A stretch of DNA of 10,721 bases. It comes from Candidatus Faecivivens stercoripullorum (lineage in GTDB: Bacteria > Bacillota > Clostridia > Oscillospirales > Ruminococcaceae). Numbering within the stretch: the first letter of the stretch is position 1; each line of letters opens with the position of its first letter. The stretch covers positions 1 to 10,721 of the forward strand of contig DVLW01000003.1 of the NCBI GenBank assembly GCA_018715285.1, in the 5' to 3' direction. A model generated the notes under the pieces. That model searched no databases. It was not told the origin of the DNA and worked only from the letters and a program-made list of their open reading frames with translations. This document shows, piece by piece, positions 1 to 6,545 of the stretch. The position numbers and the translations under genes were made by a program.

Positions 1-12
1 TTTTTGATACCG

Positions 13-645
13 TCAGAACTGGCTGACAGGTGAAGACTTGACCGCTTGCAGGAAATCCTCGGGTGCACGCTCAAAGCGCAGCCGTGCAAAATCTGCTTCC
101 GGCATCTTTTCTCTGAGATAAGGGAGCCCTATTTCCAGCTCATTTTCCCGGAACCCGACCTGTTTATCGGTCAGCAGTGCAAAGCCGAAGTCGGTATACA
201 GTTTGATTGCCCGGTAGCTGCCCGGCTGGGTATGCAGATAGACCGGATAATCTTCTTCCGGGATATCTTTCATCACCGCCGACAGCAAAGCACGTCCAAG
301 CCCGTGTCCTTCGTATTCTTTGCGAATTTTGTACCAGTGGATGGTGGTCACACTGCCGTATGCTTTCCATGCAAAGCAGGTCCCGACCGGTGTATCATTC
401 TGATCGCAGAGAAACAGGCATTTCCGGAAAAATTCTGCTTCACGCGGCTGGTAAACGTCTGCAAAATACTGCTGCATATAATCCCGGTATTTTTCCGGCT
501 CGTGGTCAAACGGGAACCCGTACCAGATGTCCAGTTCTTCTTTCCGGCATGGGCGAATCGTGAACCCTTCCGGGAGTTCAGACAGTGCGTTTTTATGGAG
601 CGCTTTGCAGCACATAAAAAGATTGCATCCTTCGATATCAGGCAT
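13..645 (-). CDS. GNAT-family N-acetyltransferase
   Basis: Predicted cytoplasmic acetyl-CoA-dependent N-acetyltransferase of 210 residues; the acceptor substrate cannot be told from sequence. The acetyl-CoA pyrophosphate loop (motif A) is visible at residues 107-124 as IRKEYEGHGLGRALLSAV, with the G-x-G-x-G core at 113-117. A motif-B-like segment follows at about 142-155 (GSYRAIKLYTDFGF). In typical GNATs this holds the helix and the YxxxGF element. The N-terminal ~25 residues before 'GFTIRPCRKEEL' are a short Cys-containing extension ahead of the usual first strand. The ATG at 645 is supported by an AAAGGA ribosome binding site at 652-657 with a 5-6 nt spacer. It lies downstream of the GH1 gene on the same strand but is separated from it by a terminator (678-709), so it is probably a separate transcript. 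I found no convincing promoter for it. GNAT assignment is secure; the substrate is unknown. Confidence 0.88.
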   Translation of the reverse strand: MPDIEGCNLFMCCKALHKNALSELPEGFTIRPCRKEELDIWYGFPFDHEPEKYRDYMQQYFADVYQPREAEFFRKCLFLCDQNDTPVGTCFAWKAYGSVTTIHWYKIRKEYEGHGLGRALLSAVMKDIPEEDYPVYLHTQPGSYRAIKLYTDFGFALLTDKQVGFRENELEIGLPYLREKMPEADFARLRFERAPEDFLQAVKSSPVSQF

Positions 646-677
646 TTTTTATCCTTTCCAGCATCTAAGCTGTATAC

Positions 678-709
678 CAAAAATCCCCTGCTGAAAACAG
701 ACAGGGGAT
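678..709 (-). terminator. Rho-independent terminator after the esterase/GH1 unit
   Basis: Arms ATCCCCTG (683-690) and CAGGGGAT (702-709) pair perfectly, and an inner CTG/CAG pair extends the stem across a one-base bulge. Read on the minus strand, the hairpin is followed immediately by TTTTT (678-682). It lies about 150 bp past the GH1 stop and only about 35 bp before the acetyltransferase start. Confidence 0.8.
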
Positions 710-857
710 AGATGGAACCGAAAGTGAATAAACGAAAAAAGATGTCCGTTGAATTACCCAGTCACAACCGCGACTGCTTAGTTTAAGTTACGCACAACAG
801 AGCCTGTCGGAACGCAGGCGAACAGCGCGAACTGGCAGCGGAAGCATTCCGCCGCGA

Positions 858-2351
858 TCAAGGCTGCGCGGGCTCCGCGCCGAGGTCTTCGCCGTTGGAT
901 TCGCAGACTTTCTTGTACCAGTAGAAGGAATCCTTGCGGCTTCTGGACATATCGCCGGTGCCGTCGTCATATTTATCAACGAAGACAAAACCGTAACGTT
1001 TGCGCATCTCACCGGTCGAAGCAGATACCAGGTCAATGCAGCCCCACATGGTGTAACCCATCAGGTCGACGCCGTCCAGCTCGACTGCGTCTTTCATTGC
1101 CTTGATATGGTCGCGGAGGTAGTCGATACGGTAGGTATCGTGAACCGAACCGTCTTCCTCTTTGGTATCCAGTGCGCCGAGGCCGTTTTCAACGACAAAC
1201 ATCGGTTTCTGGTAACGGTCATAGATATTGTTCAGTGCAATACGCAGGCCGGTGGGGTCGATCTGCCAGCCCCAGTCGGAGGCTTTCAGGTAGGGGTTCT
1301 TGCGGCCAAAGGACATGTTGCCGGCGGTGGTTTCCTTTTCAGGTGCGGTACCGACGACCAGCGTCATGTAGTAGGAGAAGGAAATAAAGTCGACAACGCC
1401 TTTCTTCAGCTCATCCAGTTCGCCCGGCTGGATATCAAGGGTAATGCCTTTGCGTTCATACTCTTTGAGCTTGTAGTTGGGATAGTAACCACGGGCATGA
1501 ACGTCCATATAGAAGTAGGAACCGTTGTTCATTGCCTGAACGTTGAGCAGGTTGTCGGCAGGATTGCAGGTCTCAGGATAGGACTGCATAAACGCGATCA
1601 TGCAGCCGACCTGGTAGTTCGGGTCAATCTCATGTGCCATCTGGACAGCTTTTGCCGAAGCGACAAACTGGTAATAGGTCGCATTCGCCAGAATCTGAGG
1701 ATCAGCAGAGGGAACGCCTGCTTCCATCCAGCCGCCATGGTTGATGCAGTTGATTTCGTTGAAGGTCAGCCAGTATTTGACTTTGCCTTTGTAGCGCTCG
1801 AAAATTGCCTTGCAGTAACGCAGATAGCAGTCGATGGTCCGTCTGTCAGCCCAGGAGTTCCATGCATGGGTCAGACCCAGGGGAGTCTCATAGTGGGAGA
1901 TGGTGACCAGCGGCTCGATGCCGTACTTCTTGCACTCGTCAAAAACTGCGTCATAGAATGTAAGACCTTCTTCGTTGGGCTGTTCTTCCATGCCGGTCGG
2001 GAAGATACGCGACCAGGAAATGGACAGACGGAAGCACTTGAAGCCCATTTCGCCCATCAATGCAATATCTTCTTTATAATGATGATAAAAATCGGTTGCT
2101 TCGTGGTTGGGGTAGAGATACTCGTCAAACTGGGTGAAGTGTGCACCTTCGGGAAGATTGTTGACGCCGAACATGGTGGTGGTATGTTTGCTGCCGTCGG
2201 GCAGAACATAGGTCAGTACACGAGGGGAATCCTTGGTACCGCCGGTCAGAACGTCATCAATCGACGGGCCGCGTCCGCCTTCGTTCCAGCCGCCTTCGTA
2301 CTGGTTGGCTGCGGTCGCGCCGCCCCAAAGGAAGTCTTTACGAAATGCCAT
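858..2351 (-). CDS. 6-phospho-beta-glucosidase (GH1)
   Basis: Hydrolyses beta-glucosides phosphorylated at C6, the products of PTS uptake, releasing glucose-6-phosphate and the aglycone or sugar; cytoplasmic. The 497 residues cover a complete GH1 barrel. FLWGGATAANQYEGGWNEGGRGPS (7-30) is the N-terminal signature, TFNE holds the acid/base Glu199, and VVENG holds the nucleophile Glu388. The phospho-enzyme subgroup is indicated by SASTGEMRKRYGF. Ser445, Lys451 and Tyr453 match the S...K.Y phosphate-binding pattern known from BglA-type enzymes, and SFYWYKKV (475-482) is also typical. The ATG is preceded by GAAAGAGG (2,360-2,367). The gene starts 63 bp after the esterase stop with no promoter seen between, so co-transcription is likely. 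A small hairpin (838-852) after the stop lacks a T-run; the real terminator is at 678-709. No PTS permease is nearby. It would be called bglA-like, but the paralogue cannot be fixed. Confidence 0.94.
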   Translation of the reverse strand: MAFRKDFLWGGATAANQYEGGWNEGGRGPSIDDVLTGGTKDSPRVLTYVLPDGSKHTTTMFGVNNLPEGAHFTQFDEYLYPNHEATDFYHHYKEDIALMGEMGFKCFRLSISWSRIFPTGMEEQPNEEGLTFYDAVFDECKKYGIEPLVTISHYETPLGLTHAWNSWADRRTIDCYLRYCKAIFERYKGKVKYWLTFNEINCINHGGWMEAGVPSADPQILANATYYQFVASAKAVQMAHEIDPNYQVGCMIAFMQSYPETCNPADNLLNVQAMNNGSYFYMDVHARGYYPNYKLKEYERKGITLDIQPGELDELKKGVVDFISFSYYMTLVVGTAPEKETTAGNMSFGRKNPYLKASDWGWQIDPTGLRIALNNIYDRYQKPMFVVENGLGALDTKEEDGSVHDTYRIDYLRDHIKAMKDAVELDGVDLMGYTMWGCIDLVSASTGEMRKRYGFVFVDKYDDGTGDMSRSRKDSFYWYKKVCESNGEDLGAEPAQP

Positions 2352-2386
2352 AGTTATTACCTCTTTCTGTCAGTATTTATGTACAG

Positions 2387-2398
2387 CCCGTTTCCGGG
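2387..2398 (-). other. Intercistronic GNRA-loop hairpin
   Basis: On the minus strand, CCCG-GAAA-CGGG forms a four-pair GC stem capped by a GNRA-type tetraloop, between the esterase stop and the GH1 ribosome binding site. It has no T-run, so it is not a terminator. It may act as a small mRNA-stabilising or processing element, but it is short enough to be chance. Confidence 0.35.
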
Positions 2399-2414
2399 TC
2401 TTCACATCTTGGGT

Positions 2415-3875
2415 TCAGCCGAGATGAATCACATCATCCGGGAATCCGCCGAGTGACGGCGATTCCGGGTCATCAAAGGTAAATTCCCGGTCAAAGTGCA
2501 TCCGCTCATAATGTCCGGGCGTTACACATCCCCATGCCGGAAGCAGCGAAGTATTCGGGTCACCGGTGATGACAAAGTTTGCAAACGCACTCCGCATCGC
2601 CTTCATCATCCGGTCCTTGACCTCTTTTGCATCCGGTGCAGCATCAGGAACAGGGCCGTCCGCACTGCCGCCCATATGCAGCGTTACCGCATCCTGCGAG
2701 TGGTGAGCGGGCGGATAATCAAAGGAATAGGTCCAGACCTTTCCGCCGCGTCCTGCAAGAATCTGCGCGAGGTTGTCTCCGTGAGAACGGTACATATAAT
2801 CGGAAAAAACCTTGACCCAGCAGTCAACTTTCGATTTATCATCCGCTGCATCTTTTGCCAGTTCCGCAAAAGCCTCTTCGGCGTATTTGCTGCGGTCACC
2901 GAACAGTTCGGCAGCAATGCCAGGAGCAGCCTCCAGCAGATGCGGATTGAACGCAAAGAACATTAGCTCATGCAGGTTATTGCCGATCAGGGTATTGCCC
3001 ATCCAGCCGTTTTCCGAACGGATATCTTCTTTCCAGTCAAGCGGAATCAGTTCACCATCCGCAACCGGCCCGAACAGGCAGGTTGACCCGGCACTCTTTG
3101 CAAACTCCAGCTGCGCTTCGAGAATCTTTTCGACCGGACAGCTGAGGATTTCCTTTATATCCGCAAGTCCCAGAATGTCAAGATACCGCTGTGACAGGAT
3201 ACGGGCTGTCTCGGGTGTCCGTACTGCCATAATGCCGCCAGATGAGAGGATTGCCTTGGTAAACAGCGGCTTTGCTTTGGGTGTCAGCATCATCGCGCCG
3301 ACTGATTTCCCGCCGGCCGATACACCATGCAGTGTGATATTCTCCGGGTCGCCGCCGAACGACGCGATATTCTTTCTGACCCACTGCAACGCGCACAGCT
3401 GGTCATACATTCCAAGGTTACCGTCCGCTTCACATCCGGGCAGCCGGTCTTTTAAATAGAGGTAACCCAGCGCACCCAGCCGGTAGTTGATCGAAACGAC
3501 CATCAGCTGTGCGTCCTCTTCGGTGACCAGCGTAAACAGTCCGCTGTCTCTGCCCGAACCGGTCTGGAAAGCGCCGCCGTGGATGTCAAACAAAACGGGA
3601 AGCGGTTTGCCGGTACGGTTTTCTTTTGGATACACGATATTAAGTGAAAGGCAGTCTTCCGAAAACGGTCCTTCAACCGGTCCGCGCATGTCCTGCGGGT
3701 TCTGAATCGACTTGGCACCGTACGCAAAACAGTCCACTCCATCCGGAAATTCAGCCGGGACAGGGCGTTCAAACCGTCTGGCATGGGCATAGGGGATGCC
3801 GCGGAAAAAGGCGGCGTTTGCTTCTGTCAGCCCGCGGAACAGACCGGATGGCGCAGAAATTGTACAGATATCCAT
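2415..3875 (-). CDS. Type-B carboxylesterase (alpha/beta hydrolase)
   Basis: Carboxylic ester hydrolase of 486 residues, the usual size of the family, without a signal peptide and so probably cytoplasmic. The oxyanion hole is HGGAF (99-103). FSEDCLSLNIVYP (71-83) is the second family signature. The nucleophile elbow is GVSAGG with Ser186, where most relatives have GESAGG. The probable acid is Glu303 in NNLHE, and the probable base is His392 in AHHSQD. The ATG at 3,875 is chosen because a strong AAAGGTGG (3,881-3,888) sits 5 nt upstream. A GTG at 3,884 would extend the protein by three residues but lies inside that ribosome binding site. It is the first gene of a unit with the GH1 enzyme and has its own promoter at 3,905-3,933. 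A role in deacylating plant glycosides is inferred from this context only. Confidence 0.9.
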   Translation of the reverse strand: MDICTISAPSGLFRGLTEANAAFFRGIPYAHARRFERPVPAEFPDGVDCFAYGAKSIQNPQDMRGPVEGPFSEDCLSLNIVYPKENRTGKPLPVLFDIHGGAFQTGSGRDSGLFTLVTEEDAQLMVVSINYRLGALGYLYLKDRLPGCEADGNLGMYDQLCALQWVRKNIASFGGDPENITLHGVSAGGKSVGAMMLTPKAKPLFTKAILSSGGIMAVRTPETARILSQRYLDILGLADIKEILSCPVEKILEAQLEFAKSAGSTCLFGPVADGELIPLDWKEDIRSENGWMGNTLIGNNLHELMFFAFNPHLLEAAPGIAAELFGDRSKYAEEAFAELAKDAADDKSKVDCWVKVFSDYMYRSHGDNLAQILAGRGGKVWTYSFDYPPAHHSQDAVTLHMGGSADGPVPDAAPDAKEVKDRMMKAMRSAFANFVITGDPNTSLLPAWGCVTPGHYERMHFDREFTFDDPESPSLGGFPDDVIHLG

Positions 3876-3880
3876 AAAAA

Positions 3881-3888
3881 CCACCTTT
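3881..3888 (-). promoter_or_regulatory. Ribosome binding site deciding the esterase start
   Basis: AAAGGTGG on the minus strand lies 5 nt upstream of the ATG at 3,875. It overlaps the alternative GTG start at 3,884, which argues against that start. Confidence 0.75.
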
Positions 3889-3904
3889 CAAGTTTACTAT
3901 CTTT

Positions 3905-3933
3905 ATGATAAAACACCTGAGCATGTTTGTCAA
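3905..3933 (-). promoter_or_regulatory. Sigma-A-type promoter of the esterase/GH1 unit
   Basis: Minus-strand -35 TTGACA (3,928-3,933, perfect consensus), 17-bp spacer, -10 TATCAT (3,905-3,910). Transcription would start about 20-25 nt upstream of the esterase ATG, leaving a short leader that contains the ribosome binding site. A CAGGTG half-site (3,914-3,919) lies inside the spacer. Confidence 0.8.
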
Positions 3934-3941
3934 GAACCGAC

Positions 3942-3957
3942 AGGTGCAATTTCACCT
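3942..3957. promoter_or_regulatory. Palindromic operator candidate upstream of the esterase promoter
   Basis: AGGTGCAATTTCACCT is a 16-bp near-perfect palindrome (seven of eight pairs match) starting 8 bp upstream of the esterase -35 box. A further related half-site, CACCTG, lies at 3,914-3,919 between -35 and -10. This placement suits a regulator contacting both sites, but no regulator gene is in the window and the binding protein is unknown. Confidence 0.5.
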
Positions 3958-4071
3958 TTTGAAAAGAATGTAAAGACAGGATACTGGGTAACTATAAGTA
4001 TAAACATGGAAAATTCAGGCAGAAATTGCAATTTTGACAGAGACTGTTTTCTTTTACTGTCTAAAACCGCC

Positions 4072-4094
4072 AAAGTTTTACGGAAAAGTTTTAC
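4072..4094. repeat. 10-bp direct repeat upstream of the EF-G-like promoter
   Basis: AAAGTTTTAC occurs at 4,072-4,081 and again at 4,085-4,094, a 13-bp period, ending 30 bp before the -35 box at 4,125. The rest of the 365-bp divergent intergenic region (3,885-4,249) holds the esterase promoter and operator candidate, this repeat, a loose inverted repeat TTTTGACAG/CTGTCTAAAA (4,032-4,066), the plus-strand promoter and the leader hairpin. I see no small gene in it. Confidence 0.45.
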
Positions 4095-4124
4095 TCCAAA
4101 CAATCGGATTTCGCAAAATAGCTC

Positions 4125-4153
4125 TTGTACAGCATGGATAAATATGCTATAAT
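4125..4153 (+). promoter_or_regulatory. Promoter of the EF-G-like gene
   Basis: A perfect -10 TATAAT (4,148-4,153) is preceded by a 17-bp spacer and a weaker -35 TTGTAC (4,125-4,130). It predicts a start near 4,160 and an approximately 90-nt leader that contains the hairpin at 4,201-4,224. Confidence 0.72.
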
Positions 4154-4200
4154 AACTCTTGTCGAATTCATCTTTATTAGATAATTTGCATAGCCAGTTG

Positions 4201-4224
4201 GGAATGGCAACCGTTCGCCATTCC
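4201..4224 (+). other. Leader hairpin just upstream of the EF-G-like ribosome binding site
   Basis: GGAATGGC (4,201-4,208) and GCCATTCC (4,217-4,224) form a perfect 8-bp stem with an 8-nt loop. It ends 7 nt before the AGAAAGG ribosome binding site (4,232-4,238) and has no T-run after it, so a translational or stability role is more likely than termination. Function is unproven. Confidence 0.6.
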
Positions 4225-4249
4225 ACCAGATAGAAAGGATTGATTATTT

Positions 4250-6310
4250 ATGAAACAGTATGATGCAGCCAATATCCGCAACATTGCGGTCGTCGGTCAC
4301 AGCGGCTCGGGTAAAACAACGCTGGTTGAAGCGCTTGCTTACCGTACCGGCGCTGTTGACCGTCTGGGTAAAGTGACTGAAGGCAATACCATCTCTGACT
4401 ATGATCCCGAAGAGATCAAACGCACTTCCTCTCTGAACCTTTCTATCGTTCCGATCGAGTATTCCAATACTAAGATTAACCTTTTGGATGCACCCGGTCT
4501 GTTCGACTTTGCACTCGGTCAGACTGAGGCTATCCGTGCTGCCGGTACCGTCCTGATCGCTATGTCCGGTAAATCCGGCCTGACTGTCGGCGCACAGAAG
4601 GCTTTCCGTGAAGCAGAAGCCCTTAAAAAACCCCGTGCAATCTTCATCGGCAAGATGGATTCCTCTCATGCCGATTTCTATAAAGTACTGGAAGAACTTA
4701 AACATCAGTTCGGCGCTCAGATCTGCCCGGTCGTCGTTCCTTATATGGAAGACCACAAGGTTAAATGCTATATCGACCTGATCGGCATGAAGGCATATAC
4801 TTATGAAAACGGCTCCCGTCAGGAAGTCAAACTCCCCGATATGGGCCACCGTCTGGAAGGTCTGGTCAGCGCAATCTCCGAGGCTGTCGCTGAGGTTGAC
4901 GATGATCTGATGGAAAAATACTTCTCCGGTGAGGAATTCACCATGCTGGAACTGGTACAGGGCCTGCACAAGGGTATCTTTAATGGTACCATCACGCCTG
5001 TATTCAGCGGCAGCGCTCAGGAACAGCAGGGTCTGACCCTTCTGCTCGGCGCTATGGTTTCGATGTTCCCGTCCGCAACTGAGGTCGCTCGTGAAGAAGG
5101 CGAGACTGAGGATGAGGTCATCGAGGTCAAGTGCGATATCGAAAAACCCACCTGTGCATATGTCTTCGCAACGGTTGCTGACCCGTTTGTCGGCAAACTG
5201 TCCTATGTCAAGGTACTGTCCGGCAAGATTACCGCCGATACCGAGCTGCTCAACACCCGTACCGGTGTGACTGAGCGTCCCGGCAAACTGCTGTTTGTCC
5301 GCGGTAAGAAACAGGAAGAAGTCAAGGAAGTTACCGCAGGCGATATCTGCGCAATTTCCAAACTGACCGCCAATACCGGCGATTCTCTCTGCGACCCGGC
5401 ACGTCCAATCACTTTGGCACGTCCCAACTTCCCCAAACCCTGCTATTCGATGGCAGTCAAGGCAAAAGGCAAGGGCGACGAGTCCAAGATCTCGACTGCA
5501 ATTGCCCGTATCCTCGAAGAAGATCCCACTCTGTCCTATACAACTGATCCTGAGACCCGTGAACAGATTCTGTCCGGTCTGGGTGAACAGCATCTGGACG
5601 TTACCGTTTCCAAGCTGAAATCCAAGTTCGGCGTCGATGTCCTGCTTGAGACTCCGACCGTCGCTTACCGTGAGACGATCCGCAAACCGGTTAAGGTTCA
5701 GGGTAAACATAAGAAACAGTCGGGCGGCCATGGCCAGTACGGTGACGTCTGGATTGAGTTTGAGCCCTGCGACAGCGAAGGACTGGTATTTGCTGAGAAC
5801 GTCTTCGGCGGTGCTGTTCCGCGTAACTTCTTCCCGGCAGTTGAAAAGGGATTGCAGGACTGCGTCAAGAAGGGTGTTCTGGCAGGTTATCCGGTTGTCG
5901 GCCTGAAAGCGACGCTGGTTGACGGCAGCTACCATCCGGTTGACTCCAATGAAATGTCCTTCAAGATGGCGGCTTCGATTGCGTATAAGAATGGTCTGCC
6001 TCAGGCTTCTCCCGTTATTCTTGAGCCGATCGGCAGCCTGTCGGTACTGGTTCCGGAAGGCGTTACCGGCGATATCATGGGCGATTTGAACAAACGCCGC
6101 GGCAGAGTTCTGGGTATGAACGCAATGCCTTATGGTATGACTGAAATCGTCGCTGAAGTTCCGATGAGCGAGATGCAGACTTATGCAACGACCGTTCGTC
6201 AGATGACGCAGGGTGCCGGCAGCTTTACGCTGGAATTCGTCCGTTATGAACAGCTTCCCGCACAGCTGGAAGCAGGTGTCATCGCCGCCAGCAAGAACAA
6301 AGACGAATAA
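4250..6310 (+). CDS. Elongation factor G-like GTPase (EF-G2 type)
   Basis: A ribosome-associated translational GTPase of 686 residues with all EF-G domains. The G domain carries GHSGSGKTT (P-loop, 16-24), DAPG (80-83), GKMD (134-137) and an FSGSA-type G5 (252-256). Domain II spans roughly 300-390. Domain III contains EEDPTLSYTTDPETREQILSGLGEQHLDV (423-451). Domain IV contains GKHKKQSGGHGQYGDV (485-500) and VDGSYHPVDSNEMSFK (557-572). Domain V has LEPIGSLSVLVPE (591-603), GDIMGDLNKRRGRV (607-620) and the C-terminal QGAGSFTLEF. It differs from housekeeping EF-G in having Leu84 where DTPGH has His, Gly134 where NKxD has Asn, and no RGITI switch. This places it in the EF-G2-like paralogue group rather than as the main fusA. 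AGAAAGG (4,232-4,238) supports the ATG. It has its own promoter and a structured leader. Its cellular role is not established. Confidence 0.9.
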   Translation: MKQYDAANIRNIAVVGHSGSGKTTLVEALAYRTGAVDRLGKVTEGNTISDYDPEEIKRTSSLNLSIVPIEYSNTKINLLDAPGLFDFALGQTEAIRAAGTVLIAMSGKSGLTVGAQKAFREAEALKKPRAIFIGKMDSSHADFYKVLEELKHQFGAQICPVVVPYMEDHKVKCYIDLIGMKAYTYENGSRQEVKLPDMGHRLEGLVSAISEAVAEVDDDLMEKYFSGEEFTMLELVQGLHKGIFNGTITPVFSGSAQEQQGLTLLLGAMVSMFPSATEVAREEGETEDEVIEVKCDIEKPTCAYVFATVADPFVGKLSYVKVLSGKITADTELLNTRTGVTERPGKLLFVRGKKQEEVKEVTAGDICAISKLTANTGDSLCDPARPITLARPNFPKPCYSMAVKAKGKGDESKISTAIARILEEDPTLSYTTDPETREQILSGLGEQHLDVTVSKLKSKFGVDVLLETPTVAYRETIRKPVKVQGKHKKQSGGHGQYGDVWIEFEPCDSEGLVFAENVFGGAVPRNFFPAVEKGLQDCVKKGVLAGYPVVGLKATLVDGSYHPVDSNEMSFKMAASIAYKNGLPQASPVILEPIGSLSVLVPEGVTGDIMGDLNKRRGRVLGMNAMPYGMTEIVAEVPMSEMQTYATTVRQMTQGAGSFTLEFVRYEQLPAQLEAGVIAASKNKDE

Positions 6311-6430
6311 GCACAGTGCCTGTGCTCCCTGTTTGCCGATGTGGTACCACGCTCATAGTGCTCAGCAACCATACGTTGCTTCACCGCTCGTAACAAAAGA
6401 GTCTGTGGATAACATCTGAGCGAACGTATC
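6310..6430. other. Structured intergenic region after the EF-G-like gene
   Basis: Several inverted repeats lie close together. AGCACAG/CTGTGCT (6,310-6,316 and 6,320-6,326) starts at the stop codon. GTGGTACCAC (6,341-6,350) is a 10-bp palindrome. AGCAAC/GTTGCT (6,364-6,369 and 6,375-6,380) forms a small hairpin. GCTCAG (6,360-6,365) can also pair with CTGAGC (6,416-6,421), and ATACGTT (6,371-6,377) with AACGTAT (6,423-6,429); these two long-range pairings cross each other. No reading frame with a ribosome binding site is evident. It may be a small RNA, a 3' UTR structure or a repeated intergenic element; I do not recognise it as any known family. Confidence 0.4.
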
Positions 6431-6436
6431 AGGCAG

Positions 6437-6466
6437 TTGAGGCGGAAAGTCACTGTCTTCTATAAA
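6437..6466 (+). promoter_or_regulatory. Putative promoter of the 118-aa gene
   Basis: -35 TTGAGG (6,437-6,442), 18-bp spacer, -10 TATAAA (6,461-6,466). It predicts a transcript start near 6,473, so the mRNA would begin almost exactly at the hairpin 6,475-6,509. Confidence 0.5.
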
Positions 6467-6474
6467 TGAAAATG

Positions 6475-6512
6475 ACTGCCGGTATGGGATTTTGTCCTGT
6501 ACCGGCAGTTTT
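6475..6512 (+). terminator. Terminator-like hairpin
   Basis: ACTGCCGGTA (6,475-6,484) and TACCGGCAGT (6,500-6,509) form a perfect 10-bp stem with a 15-nt loop, followed by a short TTTT (6,509-6,512). It is the best candidate for ending the EF-G-like transcript, although the T-run is weak. It also lies within the leader of the next gene. Confidence 0.62.
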
Positions 6513-6545
6513 GCGGTTAGTTGTGAAAATTTTGGTGGTTTAGAA

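Noticed and set aside
12..27. GTCAG/CTGAC inverted repeat at the end of the acetyltransferase gene as a terminator
   Set aside because: The stem overlaps the stop region and is not followed by a T-run on the minus strand.
46..711. Plus-strand 221-codon frame over the acetyltransferase
   Set aside because: Antisense to a gene with visible GNAT motifs and a supported start; it also runs through the terminator at 678-709.
710..857. Possible small gene or RNA between the GH1 stop and its terminator
   Set aside because: Only short stems (GCGGAA/TTCCGC at 838-852; GCCTG/CAGGC at 812-829) and no frame with a ribosome binding site; best read as the 3' UTR of the GH1 transcript.
1107..2456. 449-codon plus-strand open frame over the GH1 gene
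   Set aside because: Antisense to a GH1 enzyme with all catalytic motifs; no ribosome binding site or domain.
4034..4060. TTGACA (4,034-4,039) as the -35 box of a second EF-G-like promoter
   Set aside because: The only -10-like hexamer (TACTGT at 4,055) is at a 15-bp spacing and poor; the TATAAT promoter at 4,148 is far better.
4244..5935. 563-codon open frame antisense to the EF-G-like gene
   Set aside because: It is a shadow of a gene with complete EF-G domains; the translation matches nothing I recognise.
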